From Bdellovibrio bacteriovorus (GTDB lineage Bacteria; Bdellovibrionota; Bdellovibrionia; Bdellovibrionales; Bdellovibrionaceae), in NCBI RefSeq assembly GCF_001592745.1, contig NZ_LUKD01000001.1, positions 565,384 to 629,383 on the forward strand: DNA of 64,000 bases, given 5' to 3'. The position numbers and the translations under genes were made by a program. Positions 54,884 through 62,710 of the stretch are shown here, in pieces; the stretch's first letter is position 1, and every line of letters begins with the position of its first letter. The notes under the pieces were generated by a model, which was given only the letters and a program-made list of their open reading frames with translations, was not told where the DNA came from and did not search any database.

Positions 54884-55433
54884 ATGGATTCTTCCAGTTG
54901 TCTTTCCAAGGACGTGGTTGATGAGTCGCAATCATACGTTGCAATGCCATGATTCCATCCATCACCGCTTCTGGTGTCGGAGGGCAACCTGGGATGTAAA
55001 CATCGACAGGAATGACTTTGTCGACACCTTGAAGAACGTGGTAAGCACGGTAGAAACCACCTGAGCTTGCACAGGCGCCCATTGAGATCACGTATTTTGG
55101 TTCAAGCATTTGTTGATAAATACGAGTGATAACCGGTGCCATTTTCTCTGTGATAGTTCCGGCAACGACAAGCAAGTCCGCTTGACGAGGAGAGAAACGA
55201 GCAACCTCAGCACCGAAACGTGCTAAGTCATACTTCGGTCCCATCACTGACATGAACTCGATACCACAACAAGCAGTACCGTAAGGCATTGGCCACAAAG
55301 AATTTTTTTGCCCCCACGCCACCAAAGCATCGAGCCTTGATGTGAAAGCAACATCTCGTGACATATCATCTATGGCTTGAGTTCCGCTTGCGCCTGCGAG
55401 AGACACAGAACCCTGCACTTGATCTTTGTGCAT
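54870..55433 (-). CDS. nuoB: NADH-quinone oxidoreductase subunit B
   Basis: Carries the last cluster N2 next to the quinone site. 187 residues with the tandem-cysteine [18 protein letters not shown] and [12 protein letters not shown] motifs, all ligands present. The first ~35 residues are a hydrophilic extension. It is the first gene of the unit; nuoA, which usually precedes nuoB, is not upstream, where a divergent protease gene begins after 250 nt. Confidence 0.95.
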   Translation of the reverse strand: MHKDQVQGSVSLAGASGTQAIDDMSRDVAFTSRLDALVAWGQKNSLWPMPYGTACCGIEFMSVMGPKYDLARFGAEVARFSPRQADLLVVAGTITEKMAPVITRIYQQMLEPKYVISMGACASSGGFYRAYHVLQGVDKVIPVDVYIPGCPPTPEAVMDGIMALQRMIATHQPRPWKDNWKNPYEQT

Positions 55434-55683
55434 AAATACACCTCTGCAATTTCATTTAGCTATCATTAAGTAGTTACTGAAAATCCGTAATCCTGACAAC
55501 TAGATAAGTAATATAAGGGGCGCGTCTGATTTCTTCAACGCGGCATTCCGAAACGAGGTAATTGAAATTGATTCTCTAGTCGTCTCATTTCAAACTTTAA
55601 TTTCCACCTAACATCACTCGAGGAGAAGTCCAGTTGTTGATCAGCAGGACTTCGAGGGGACCTCGATAAGAAGGGAAAACAGC

Positions 55684-57102
55684 ATGAAGAAGATGGCTCT
55701 GTACGTGAGTTCTGCCATGCTTGCGATCAGCTTAGGGGCGCAAGCTAATTCAAAAAGACAAGATTTGCTCATTAAACTAGCACCGGGCTTTGTTGAGTTC
55801 GAAATGCAGGGAGCAAAAATCGAAAAACTGAGCGAATCCTGGGTTCGCGTTCAAGCTCCTCGCGGCATGAGCATTCAATCACTGGAGAAAAATCCAGCTG
55901 TTGAGTACGTTCAACCAAACTACAAAGTGAAATTACTTGAAGATTATCGCATTGAAGACCCATTGCGCCGTGCTGCTTTGGCAAAAATGCTTTCTAGAAA
56001 TCCTCAACTTCGCGCAGCCGCTCGTCAGGACAATCCAGTGATTCCTGACGCTCCGCAAACTACAACAGGCGCAGATCCTTTGTTTTCAAAACAATGGGGC
56101 ATGATCGATAACGGCGTTGTCGACGCTTGGAAAGTGACTAAAGGAAGTCCAGATATGATCGTTGCCGTGATCGACACGGGCGTGGACTACACTCACGAAG
56201 ACCTTCTTCCAAATCTGTGGAGAAACGCGAATGAAATTCCAAACAACGGGATCGATGACGACGGCAACGGTTATGTGGACGACGTGATCGGATGGGACTT
56301 TGTTGGAAACGACAACAAGCCTTACGACCTGGCTGTTGATACTTTGGATGGATTGTTTAAAGGTGGAAACCCTGGTCACGGAACTCACTGTGCAGGCAAC
56401 GTGGCGGCTCGTGGAGACAACGGTAAAGGCATCGCAGGTGTTGCACCAAACGTAAAAATCATGTCATTGCGTTTCATCGGCATGACTGGCGGCGGAACAA
56501 CAGCGGATGCGATCAAATCAATCCGTTACGCTGTTGATAATGGCGCGAAAGTTTTAAACAACTCTTGGGGTTCTGAAGGTGAAGAGCCCGGCGCTCCGGA
56601 AAACCAAGCTTTGCGTGATGCTGTTCAATACGCACAAGACAAAGGCGTTCTATTTATCGCGGCGGCGGGCAACGGTCACAAAGGTGTTGGTTATGATAAC
56701 GACAACGATGCCAACCCTGCCTACCCGGCTTCTTATCCGCACGACAACATCATCGCTGTTGCGGCTTTAGATTCTAATGATCGTTTGGGTTCATTCTCAA
56801 ACTGGGGCCACAAGTCGGTTGATATCGGCGCTCCCGGCGTCAAAGTATTTTCGACAGTTGTCGCTCAAGGCTACACAGACACAGTGATCGACAAGTTTGG
56901 TTTCAAGGCGACTTGGGATGGAACTTCAATGGCAGCTCCTCACGTCGCGGGTGCGGCGGCTCTTTACTGGTCGGCTCATCCGGAAAAATCATGGCAGGAT
57001 GTGAAAGCGGCGATCTTGGGTTCTTCTCGTAGAATTCAAGCTCTAGATGGAAAATCTGTGTCGAACGGCAAGCTCGATGTTAAAGCTTTGATGAATTACT
57101 AA
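55684..57102 (+). CDS. Secreted subtilisin-like serine protease (S8 family)
   Basis: 472 residues. A signal peptide (about 1-21) precedes an inhibitor-type propeptide to about 85 (VEFEMQGAKIEKL...VEYVQPNYKVKL) and an S8 domain with the full triad: Asp164 (VAVIDTGVDYTHEDL), His232 (GNPGHGTHCAGNVA) and Ser415 (GTSMAAPHVAGAA), with oxyanion Asn330. An Asp/Asn-rich loop (NNGIDDDGNGYVDD, about 187-200) looks like a calcium site. Bdellovibrio secrete many such proteases to digest prey; a degradative role is likely but inferred. Confidence 0.95.
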   Translation: MKKMALYVSSAMLAISLGAQANSKRQDLLIKLAPGFVEFEMQGAKIEKLSESWVRVQAPRGMSIQSLEKNPAVEYVQPNYKVKLLEDYRIEDPLRRAALAKMLSRNPQLRAAARQDNPVIPDAPQTTTGADPLFSKQWGMIDNGVVDAWKVTKGSPDMIVAVIDTGVDYTHEDLLPNLWRNANEIPNNGIDDDGNGYVDDVIGWDFVGNDNKPYDLAVDTLDGLFKGGNPGHGTHCAGNVAARGDNGKGIAGVAPNVKIMSLRFIGMTGGGTTADAIKSIRYAVDNGAKVLNNSWGSEGEEPGAPENQALRDAVQYAQDKGVLFIAAAGNGHKGVGYDNDNDANPAYPASYPHDNIIAVAALDSNDRLGSFSNWGHKSVDIGAPGVKVFSTVVAQGYTDTVIDKFGFKATWDGTSMAAPHVAGAAALYWSAHPEKSWQDVKAAILGSSRRIQALDGKSVSNGKLDVKALMNY

Positions 57103-57180
57103 AGCTTTCATCAACTTAATTTGTAAAAGTTTAGCACCTCTAAAAAAGTAGAACGAGCACTTACCGAAAGGATTTCAAAG

Positions 57181-57786
57181 ATGCGCGTTCTACTTTTTTC
57201 ATTTCTAGCCACTACTCTTTTTTCTGCAACATCATTTGCCGAGAAGTTTGAGCTTGATAAGTCTCACACGGATGTCAGCTTCAGGGCGCCTCACTTGATG
57301 GTTTCCAAAGTCAAAGGCCGTTTCGAAAAATTCGAAGGCACATTCGACTTTGACGAAAAAACTCAAAAACTTGAAAATGTGTTCGTCAAAGTTTTCACCA
57401 CCTCTTTGAACACAAATGAAAAAGACCGTGATAAGCATCTGCGCACGGCGGATTTCTTTGATGTAAATAAGTATCCTGAAATGACTTTCAAGGGTACGAA
57501 AGTGGACTATGACAATGGCAAACCTGACAAGATTCACGGGGATCTAACGATTCGCGGTATCACCAAGCCGGCGGTGTTTGATATCGACTACAAAGGCGCC
57601 GTGAACGATCCTTGGGGAAATCGCGTGATTTCTTTTGAAGCCGAATCCAAAGTGAATCGCAAAGATTTCGGTTTGAACTGGAACAAAGCCATGGATAAAG
57701 GTGGCTGGGTTGTCGGCGACGAAATCGAAATTGAAATTGATGGCGAAGCAAAAGTAGCAAAACCCGCAGCTCCGGCTAAAAAATAG
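57181..57786 (+). CDS. YceI-family periplasmic protein
   Basis: 201 residues, signal peptide MRVLLFSFLATTLFSATSFA, then a single YceI lipocalin-like barrel that binds isoprenoid-type molecules: ELDKSHTDVSFRAPHLMVSKVKGRFEKFEG, RDKHLRTADFFDVNKYPEMTFKG and RKDFGLNWNKA. The last ~12 residues are an Ala/Pro/Lys tail. It is only 8 nt upstream of the DUF692 gene and has GAAAGG before its ATG, so YceI, DUF692 and DUF2063 probably form one operon. Confidence 0.92.
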   Translation: MRVLLFSFLATTLFSATSFAEKFELDKSHTDVSFRAPHLMVSKVKGRFEKFEGTFDFDEKTQKLENVFVKVFTTSLNTNEKDRDKHLRTADFFDVNKYPEMTFKGTKVDYDNGKPDKIHGDLTIRGITKPAVFDIDYKGAVNDPWGNRVISFEAESKVNRKDFGLNWNKAMDKGGWVVGDEIEIEIDGEAKVAKPAAPAKK

Positions 57787-57794
57787 GAGCTGAC

Positions 57795-58649
57795 ATGCAC
57801 CCCTCATCAAGAACACATAAAGTGGGCTTAGGCCTTCGCCAGCCCCATTATTCCTATTTAGAAACGCGACCTCAAACAGAAGCTGCTTGGTTTGAGGCGA
57901 TCACTGAAAACTATATGAATTCGCGCGGGCGTCCTTTAGAGATGCTCAAACTGATTCGTCAAGACTATCCGGTCGCTTTGCACGGTCTTTCAATGAACAT
58001 CGGTTGCCCCGAAGGTTTGCGCTTAGATTACTTACAAAAACTGCGCGAACTGATTGAGCACGTTGAGCCTTTTATTGTTTCAGATCATCTGTGTTGGACT
58101 GGATCTCCGGAGCAAAATCTTCACGACCTTCTGCCCCTCCCGTTTACAGAAGACAGCATCGAGACTTTGGTGAACAACATTGATTTCGTGCAAAACTTTT
58201 TGCGACGTCCGCTGATCTTGGAAAACATCTCCACCTACATCAGCTATCGCAATAACGAAATGAACGAATGGGATTTCATCAGCGAGGTCAGTCGCCGCTC
58301 AGGTTGTGGTCTTCTGCTCGATATGAACAATGTCTATGTGAACTCTTACAATCACGGTTTTGATCCGAATTATTTCTTAAACCACGTTCCTCTGGAGCGC
58401 GTGGTGCAAATTCACATGTCGGGACCGACGAAGTTCGAAGACATTCTTTTTGACAATCATGGGCAGGAAATTCCGGAACAAATATGGGACTTATTTAAAC
58501 TGATGGCACCCAAAATCCGCCACTTACCTATTTTAATTGAACGCGACGAAGACATCCCGGACTTCAAAGAACTGGAAGTCGAAGTGATGAAGGCTGTTTA
58601 CATCTTGGAGGGCTCTCATGAATCTGAACGAAGCACAGAACCTGTTTAA
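57795..58649 (+). CDS. MNIO-family enzyme (DUF692, BufB/MbnB-like)
   Basis: 284 residues, cytoplasmic TIM-barrel enzyme of the multinuclear iron-dependent oxidative family that modifies cysteines or other residues of ribosomally made peptides. Likely metal ligands lie in the family motifs: EAITENYM, ALHGLSMNIGC, VSDHLCW, LILENISTYISY, LLLDMNNVYVNSYNHGFD, QIHMSG and LIERDEDIP. Start ATG 57795 has AGGAG upstream. Its 3' end overlaps the DUF2063 gene by 32 nt. No small Cys-rich precursor gene lies on either side, which is where bufA-type precursors normally sit. Confidence 0.9.
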   Translation: MHPSSRTHKVGLGLRQPHYSYLETRPQTEAAWFEAITENYMNSRGRPLEMLKLIRQDYPVALHGLSMNIGCPEGLRLDYLQKLRELIEHVEPFIVSDHLCWTGSPEQNLHDLLPLPFTEDSIETLVNNIDFVQNFLRRPLILENISTYISYRNNEMNEWDFISEVSRRSGCGLLLDMNNVYVNSYNHGFDPNYFLNHVPLERVVQIHMSGPTKFEDILFDNHGQEIPEQIWDLFKLMAPKIRHLPILIERDEDIPDFKELEVEVMKAVYILEGSHESERSTEPV

Positions 58650-59388
58650 AAAAGGCCTTCTTGGCGAAAACGATCAGGCATTTCAAAAAACTTTAAAAGC
58701 CGTGGGACAGATGTCTTTGGAGCGTGCGTTTAAGGTTTATAATCATAGCTACATTCGCCGTCTGACGGAAAGTCTGAAAGAAACCTATCCTGCCATCTTC
58801 TGGGTGCTAGGAGCGGACTCATTTCAACAAGTGGCCGCCGATTATATCAATGCACAGCCTTCGTTGTCCTATGACCTTGCGGCTCACGGTGCAGAGTTTC
58901 CGGCCTTCTTAAAGACATCGTCGGCCACGACGAACATTCCTTTTATTTATGAATTGGCGCGCTTTGAGTGGACGATTAAAGACATGCATCACACACCGAC
59001 TCCGCAACCTCTTTCGGAAGAGCATATCGAAGAACTTTTGCGCGAAGAGGATTTCAAAATCCACTTCATCGAATCTATGCATGTCTTTGAAAGCCCTTAT
59101 TCGATTTATGATGTCTGGAGACAGCGAAACGAGCGCTCATATCACTTTGAAGATATTCACTGGAGTCATCCAGAGCATCTTTTGGTTTATAAAAAGCAAC
59201 GAAAGATCTACGTGCAAAGAATCGACGCCGTGGAAGCGCAAATTCTTTTGGATTTGAAAGAAGGAAAATCAGTGGCGACGGCTTTGGCGGATTTTTCACA
59301 TGCTTTGAATGCGGAAAAAGTAACGCAGCTCTTAGAGATGATCACAAGAGCTGGTATTATTGAAGACGTTTTAGTTTTAGAGAATTAA
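58618..59388 (+). CDS. DUF2063 (BufC/HvfC-type) MNIO partner protein
   Basis: 256 residues. The N-terminal DUF2063 domain (about 1-95: [73 protein letters not shown]) is the standard partner of DUF692 enzymes, thought to bring the precursor peptide to the enzyme. A second domain with [19 protein letters not shown] follows. It shares 32 nt with the enzyme gene, a strong sign of joint function. A GGAGGG ribosome site lies inside the enzyme's last codons. Confidence 0.88.
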   Translation: MNLNEAQNLFKKGLLGENDQAFQKTLKAVGQMSLERAFKVYNHSYIRRLTESLKETYPAIFWVLGADSFQQVAADYINAQPSLSYDLAAHGAEFPAFLKTSSATTNIPFIYELARFEWTIKDMHHTPTPQPLSEEHIEELLREEDFKIHFIESMHVFESPYSIYDVWRQRNERSYHFEDIHWSHPEHLLVYKKQRKIYVQRIDAVEAQILLDLKEGKSVATALADFSHALNAEKVTQLLEMITRAGIIEDVLVLEN

Positions 59389-60842
59389 GCCACTTTTTTC
59401 CCAATCACTTCGTTAGCCATGCTATTCACCATGTGTTGAAGTGTATTGGCTTGAGCGGACATTTCTTCAGAGGTTGCGGCAGTTTCTTCTGCCGCTGCCG
59501 AAAAGGCTTGAGTCTGTCTTTCCAAAGAACCCATGGCCTCATGAATGGCTTTAATACCATCCGACTGATGGGAAGACGTTTCAGAAATCTCTTGATTGAG
59601 AACTGTCACCTTTTGCACGGAGCTCACGATTCCATCCAGAACTTTATCGCTTTTTTCTGCAAGTTCTAGCGACACTCGTGTTTGCTCTACACTGCTTGTG
59701 ATCACAGTCTTAACTTCTTTCGCGGCACTGGCTGATTTAAGTGCCAATCCACGAACAGCCTCTGCAACAACTGCAAATCCTTTTCCTTGCTCTCCAGCAC
59801 GGGCCGCTTCGACGGCCGCGTTTAAGGCCAACAAGTTCGTTTGAAAGGCGATGTCATCAATAATATCCATGGCTGACGTGATTTCGCCTGAAATTTTGGA
59901 CATGACGGTAATAGCTTCGATCAATTTCTTTACTTCATTGGCACCTTCAGAGGCTCCCACCTCGGAGGTCTTCGCGAGTTCTGCCGCTGCCTTAGCACGA
60001 TCTTGATTGGCCTTCACGATTTCATTTAAATCTGTCACCGAACGCAAAGTCTCTTCAATTCGCGCAGCAGATTCCACAGCTCCTTGAGCCACGTTTTGCC
60101 CCGCCGTTGAAAGCATATTTGATGCCTCTAACACCTGCTGACTGGCCGTGTTCGTGTCGGTCACTGTCTGTGCTAAAAAATTCATAAGACGGCTGGCAAA
60201 CAAATAGAAAACCCCAAACGCTAAGACGAAAGCCAATGAAAAACCAATCAGAACTTTGTCGCGGAAGGTAGCCACTGCTTTTTCAACGTCATCAACGTAA
60301 ACACCACTTCCTACAATCCACTGCCAAGGCTTGAACTGACGCACGAAACTGATTTTAGGTTCAGGCTGCGGCGAACCTGGTTTCGGCCACATATAGTTTG
60401 CAAACCCTTCGCCTTCGGCCGTTTGACCGATGCGTGCAAATTCTACGAAGAGCTTAAATCCCGTCGGGTCTTTCATGTCAGAAAGATCTTTGCCATCAAG
60501 TTCTGGCTTAATCGGATGCATCATCATGCGAGGGTGAAGATCGTTGATCCAAAAATACTCATTACCGCTATAGCGAAGAGCTTTGATAGCTGCCAGGGCC
60601 TGTTGCTTGGCTTGTTCTTCAGTGATCTCTTTCTTTTGAAAAAGCTCGTACTTGTGCTCAATGATTTTAGTCGCGAGATCAACAGTGCTTCGGATGGCCA
60701 CTTTACGATCTTCATACATATTGTCGCGGACCAAAGGAAGAACATAGAATAGAACAATTGCCCAAAGAGGGATGATCGCTACAATGAGTAACGCCAAGGT
60801 TTTATATCGATAGCTCCGCGTTTTCCAAATACGATCCAACAT
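59385..60842 (-). CDS. Methyl-accepting chemotaxis protein with single Cache sensor
   Basis: 485 residues. Helix 1 (about 15-36), periplasmic sCache_2-type sensor to about 195 (motifs [27 protein letters not shown] and [16 protein letters not shown]), helix 2 (about 198-218), then the cytoplasmic signalling domain with the kinase-contact hairpin [35 protein letters not shown]. No clear HAMP domain is seen after helix 2. The C-terminal lacks a CheR-tethering pentapeptide. It steers flagellar swimming by small-molecule sensing. Its stop codon overlaps that of the convergent DUF2063 gene by 4 nt. Confidence 0.95.
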   Translation of the reverse strand: MLDRIWKTRSYRYKTLALLIVAIIPLWAIVLFYVLPLVRDNMYEDRKVAIRSTVDLATKIIEHKYELFQKKEITEEQAKQQALAAIKALRYSGNEYFWINDLHPRMMMHPIKPELDGKDLSDMKDPTGFKLFVEFARIGQTAEGEGFANYMWPKPGSPQPEPKISFVRQFKPWQWIVGSGVYVDDVEKAVATFRDKVLIGFSLAFVLAFGVFYLFASRLMNFLAQTVTDTNTASQQVLEASNMLSTAGQNVAQGAVESAARIEETLRSVTDLNEIVKANQDRAKAAAELAKTSEVGASEGANEVKKLIEAITVMSKISGEITSAMDIIDDIAFQTNLLALNAAVEAARAGEQGKGFAVVAEAVRGLALKSASAAKEVKTVITSSVEQTRVSLELAEKSDKVLDGIVSSVQKVTVLNQEISETSSHQSDGIKAIHEAMGSLERQTQAFSAAAEETAATSEEMSAQANTLQHMVNSMANEVIGKKVA

Positions 60843-60959
60843 GGAATACTCCCTGGGTTCAATGGCCCAGGGCTACATCGTCAAAATATTTTTGCAGCTG
60901 AAGTAACTTCTTAATATTCCGAAACACTTTTTGATTTTCGCGCCAGAATGAGACGCATC

Positions 60960-61709
60960 TTACCTTCCTCCGCCACCTTCCCCAGAGGTACGTCTTGGAT
61001 TTACTCCGGGCGGAATAATTTCAGAGCCTGCGAGCTCTTGTTGCCAAGGCGAAAGTCGAGATGATCGCATGAGGTCTTTGTGATAGGACAGAAGCAAACT
61101 TCCACTTTGCAAAACATCGATCAAATAATCACGGTCTTGAAGACTGACTGCAAAGCAACCTTCACTCCACCCCAGCCGTCCGTTTTGTGCGATAAATGCT
61201 TCGCTGACGTAACCGGCGCCATGCAAAACAATGGCGCGTTCCTTAGCACGATCATTGGATTTATCGATCCCTTCAAGATACAGCGAGCGCCCGTTCACTT
61301 TGCTCAGATAAGTTCCTTGCGCAAAGTAAAATCCCAGAGAGCTTTTCCAAGAGTCCACGTAGTTTGAAAAGCTGCGCGCTTCAAGAACGCCGGAATTAAT
61401 CCCGTGCGCGACATAAAATCTTTCAACATATCCATAATCCAAATGCAGAAGATAAAGCCGCTTCACCGTCGACGGCTCCGAATAATTGACAATCACTGCG
61501 TACTCGGTATTCGGGATCAGACCTACGTTGTAGTCGAACATGCGAAAAGTCAGATCTAAGGCTTCTTGGGGAATGCCTTGTTGTAAGAACACGTCAAAAA
61601 CTTTGCGGCCGTCAGCGATTCTTCGCTCGAAGAGGGATTCAGCCAAGGACACACCGGTAAGAAAAATTATGAATAGAAAGACGGCGATGAAACGCAAAGA
61701 GTTTTTCAT
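60960..61709 (-). CDS. Murein L,D-transpeptidase catalytic-domain protein (YkuD_2 type)
   Basis: 249 residues, signal peptide MKNSLRFIAVFLFIIFLTGVSLA. The YkuD_2-type catalytic region is at about 85-205, with His163 in AIVLHGAGYVSE and Cys185 in RLGWSEGCFAVS, the usual HG...S.GC pattern. The C-terminus is Pro/Gly-rich and ends in GEGGGGR. It differs in family branch from the enzyme at 3230-3922 (YkuD with SGGC), so the two may act on different cross-links or substrates. Confidence 0.88.
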   Translation of the reverse strand: MKNSLRFIAVFLFIIFLTGVSLAESLFERRIADGRKVFDVFLQQGIPQEALDLTFRMFDYNVGLIPNTEYAVIVNYSEPSTVKRLYLLHLDYGYVERFYVAHGINSGVLEARSFSNYVDSWKSSLGFYFAQGTYLSKVNGRSLYLEGIDKSNDRAKERAIVLHGAGYVSEAFIAQNGRLGWSEGCFAVSLQDRDYLIDVLQSGSLLLSYHKDLMRSSRLSPWQQELAGSEIIPPGVNPRRTSGEGGGGR

Positions 61710-61771
61710 CCGAATACTCTTGCGGGGAATGATGGGACCCGCAAGTTAAGAATCGGAAACAGTGTTAGACG

Positions 61772-62491
61772 TTACGGCCAGGGAATATAAGGTACGTCCT
61801 GACACACAATCGGTAAGGCGTCTGCTTGAAGCGGAGCCGCGACTTGGTCAATCTCCGATGATTCTTCTAGTAGATAAATATGAGAACGCAACATCAGATT
61901 CGCAATGAACATCGTGGAGTCACCCAAACGCTCCATCGCCATTTTTTCGTGACGTGGAATCAAGACAGCGATGCGACGGATAGACTCCAAAATATGACGA
62001 ACCATGCAGTTATAGCGTGGTTCACGCTCCAGTTCATGGATCAATTCATCGGCATAGTTTGCGAGTTCCGTGTATTCTCGTTCTTTATAGAACTGCAAAA
62101 GATACTTCTGCATCACTTCCACGGCGGCAGGACGGAAGTTATCTAAAGAGTCCTTACCCGCAGGATTCACCGCTCTGAACTTCGGAGTTTCGTTCATCGA
62201 AATGAAGTAATCGCAAGTCATCGGGATGCCGACTCTTTGAAACGGCTGAACCAAAAGATCCGCAACGGGAGAAATCAGTCGCAGCTTTCGTTCCATCGAG
62301 ATCAAAAGTTTGGTGACCTTTCTGCTTTTCCCGTCAGAGAGCCTTTCGTAGTGAGGCGCTCTTTTTTTATTCAACTCCAAGGCTTCATCAATGTGTTCAG
62401 TCAAACAGGCGCGCGGTTTGGTACCGGCAGCTAAACTTGCACTTCCTAACATCAAACTTAGAATAAAAATAAGGCCGTGGCTGAAATTCAT
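61772..62491 (-). CDS. Hypothetical secreted helical protein
   Basis: 239 residues from ATG 62491, where the signal peptide MNFSHGLIFILSLMLGSASLAA begins; an in-frame start at 62536 would precede it with 15 charged residues. No ribosome site is obvious at either. The mature part is mostly helical with four cysteines (RACLTE, MTCDYF, YNCMVR, IVCQDV) that could form two disulphides. No family recognised. It is divergent from the fibre gene. Confidence 0.62.
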   Translation of the reverse strand: MNFSHGLIFILSLMLGSASLAAGTKPRACLTEHIDEALELNKKRAPHYERLSDGKSRKVTKLLISMERKLRLISPVADLLVQPFQRVGIPMTCDYFISMNETPKFRAVNPAGKDSLDNFRPAAVEVMQKYLLQFYKEREYTELANYADELIHELEREPRYNCMVRHILESIRRIAVLIPRHEKMAMERLGDSTMFIANLMLRSHIYLLEESSEIDQVAAPLQADALPIVCQDVPYIPWP

Positions 62492-62561
62492 AGAGAGGTT
62501 ATAGCATAGTCCCCTTCGTCCACCCCGTGAGCTCAAGAATCTCTGTAATAAGGGAAGGCTT

Positions 62562-62576
62562 GTCTAAGCTTTAGAC
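62562..62576. repeat. Small inverted repeat upstream of the fibre gene
   Basis: GTCTAA-GCT-TTAGAC, perfect 6-bp arms, in the 219-nt divergent region between the secreted helical protein and the fibre gene. Possible regulator site. Confidence 0.35.
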
Positions 62577-62710
62577 ATTCTTACGACCCAGTCATTCTTC
62601 CTGCTTTGGTCGAGCTCACGTCCCAAGTTGATACGCTCTATCACCAATACAAGGCGGTTTCACTTAATACTGTTAAGATTTCGACAAATAAAGACCGAAA
62701 AGAAGAGAGT

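Noticed and set aside
21070..62576. CTAAG-type motifs upstream of flagellin (near 21076), the transglycosylase (near 41754) and the fibre gene (near 62562), as a shared attack-phase promoter
   Set aside because: No second conserved element at constant spacing could be found; three short matches are not enough.
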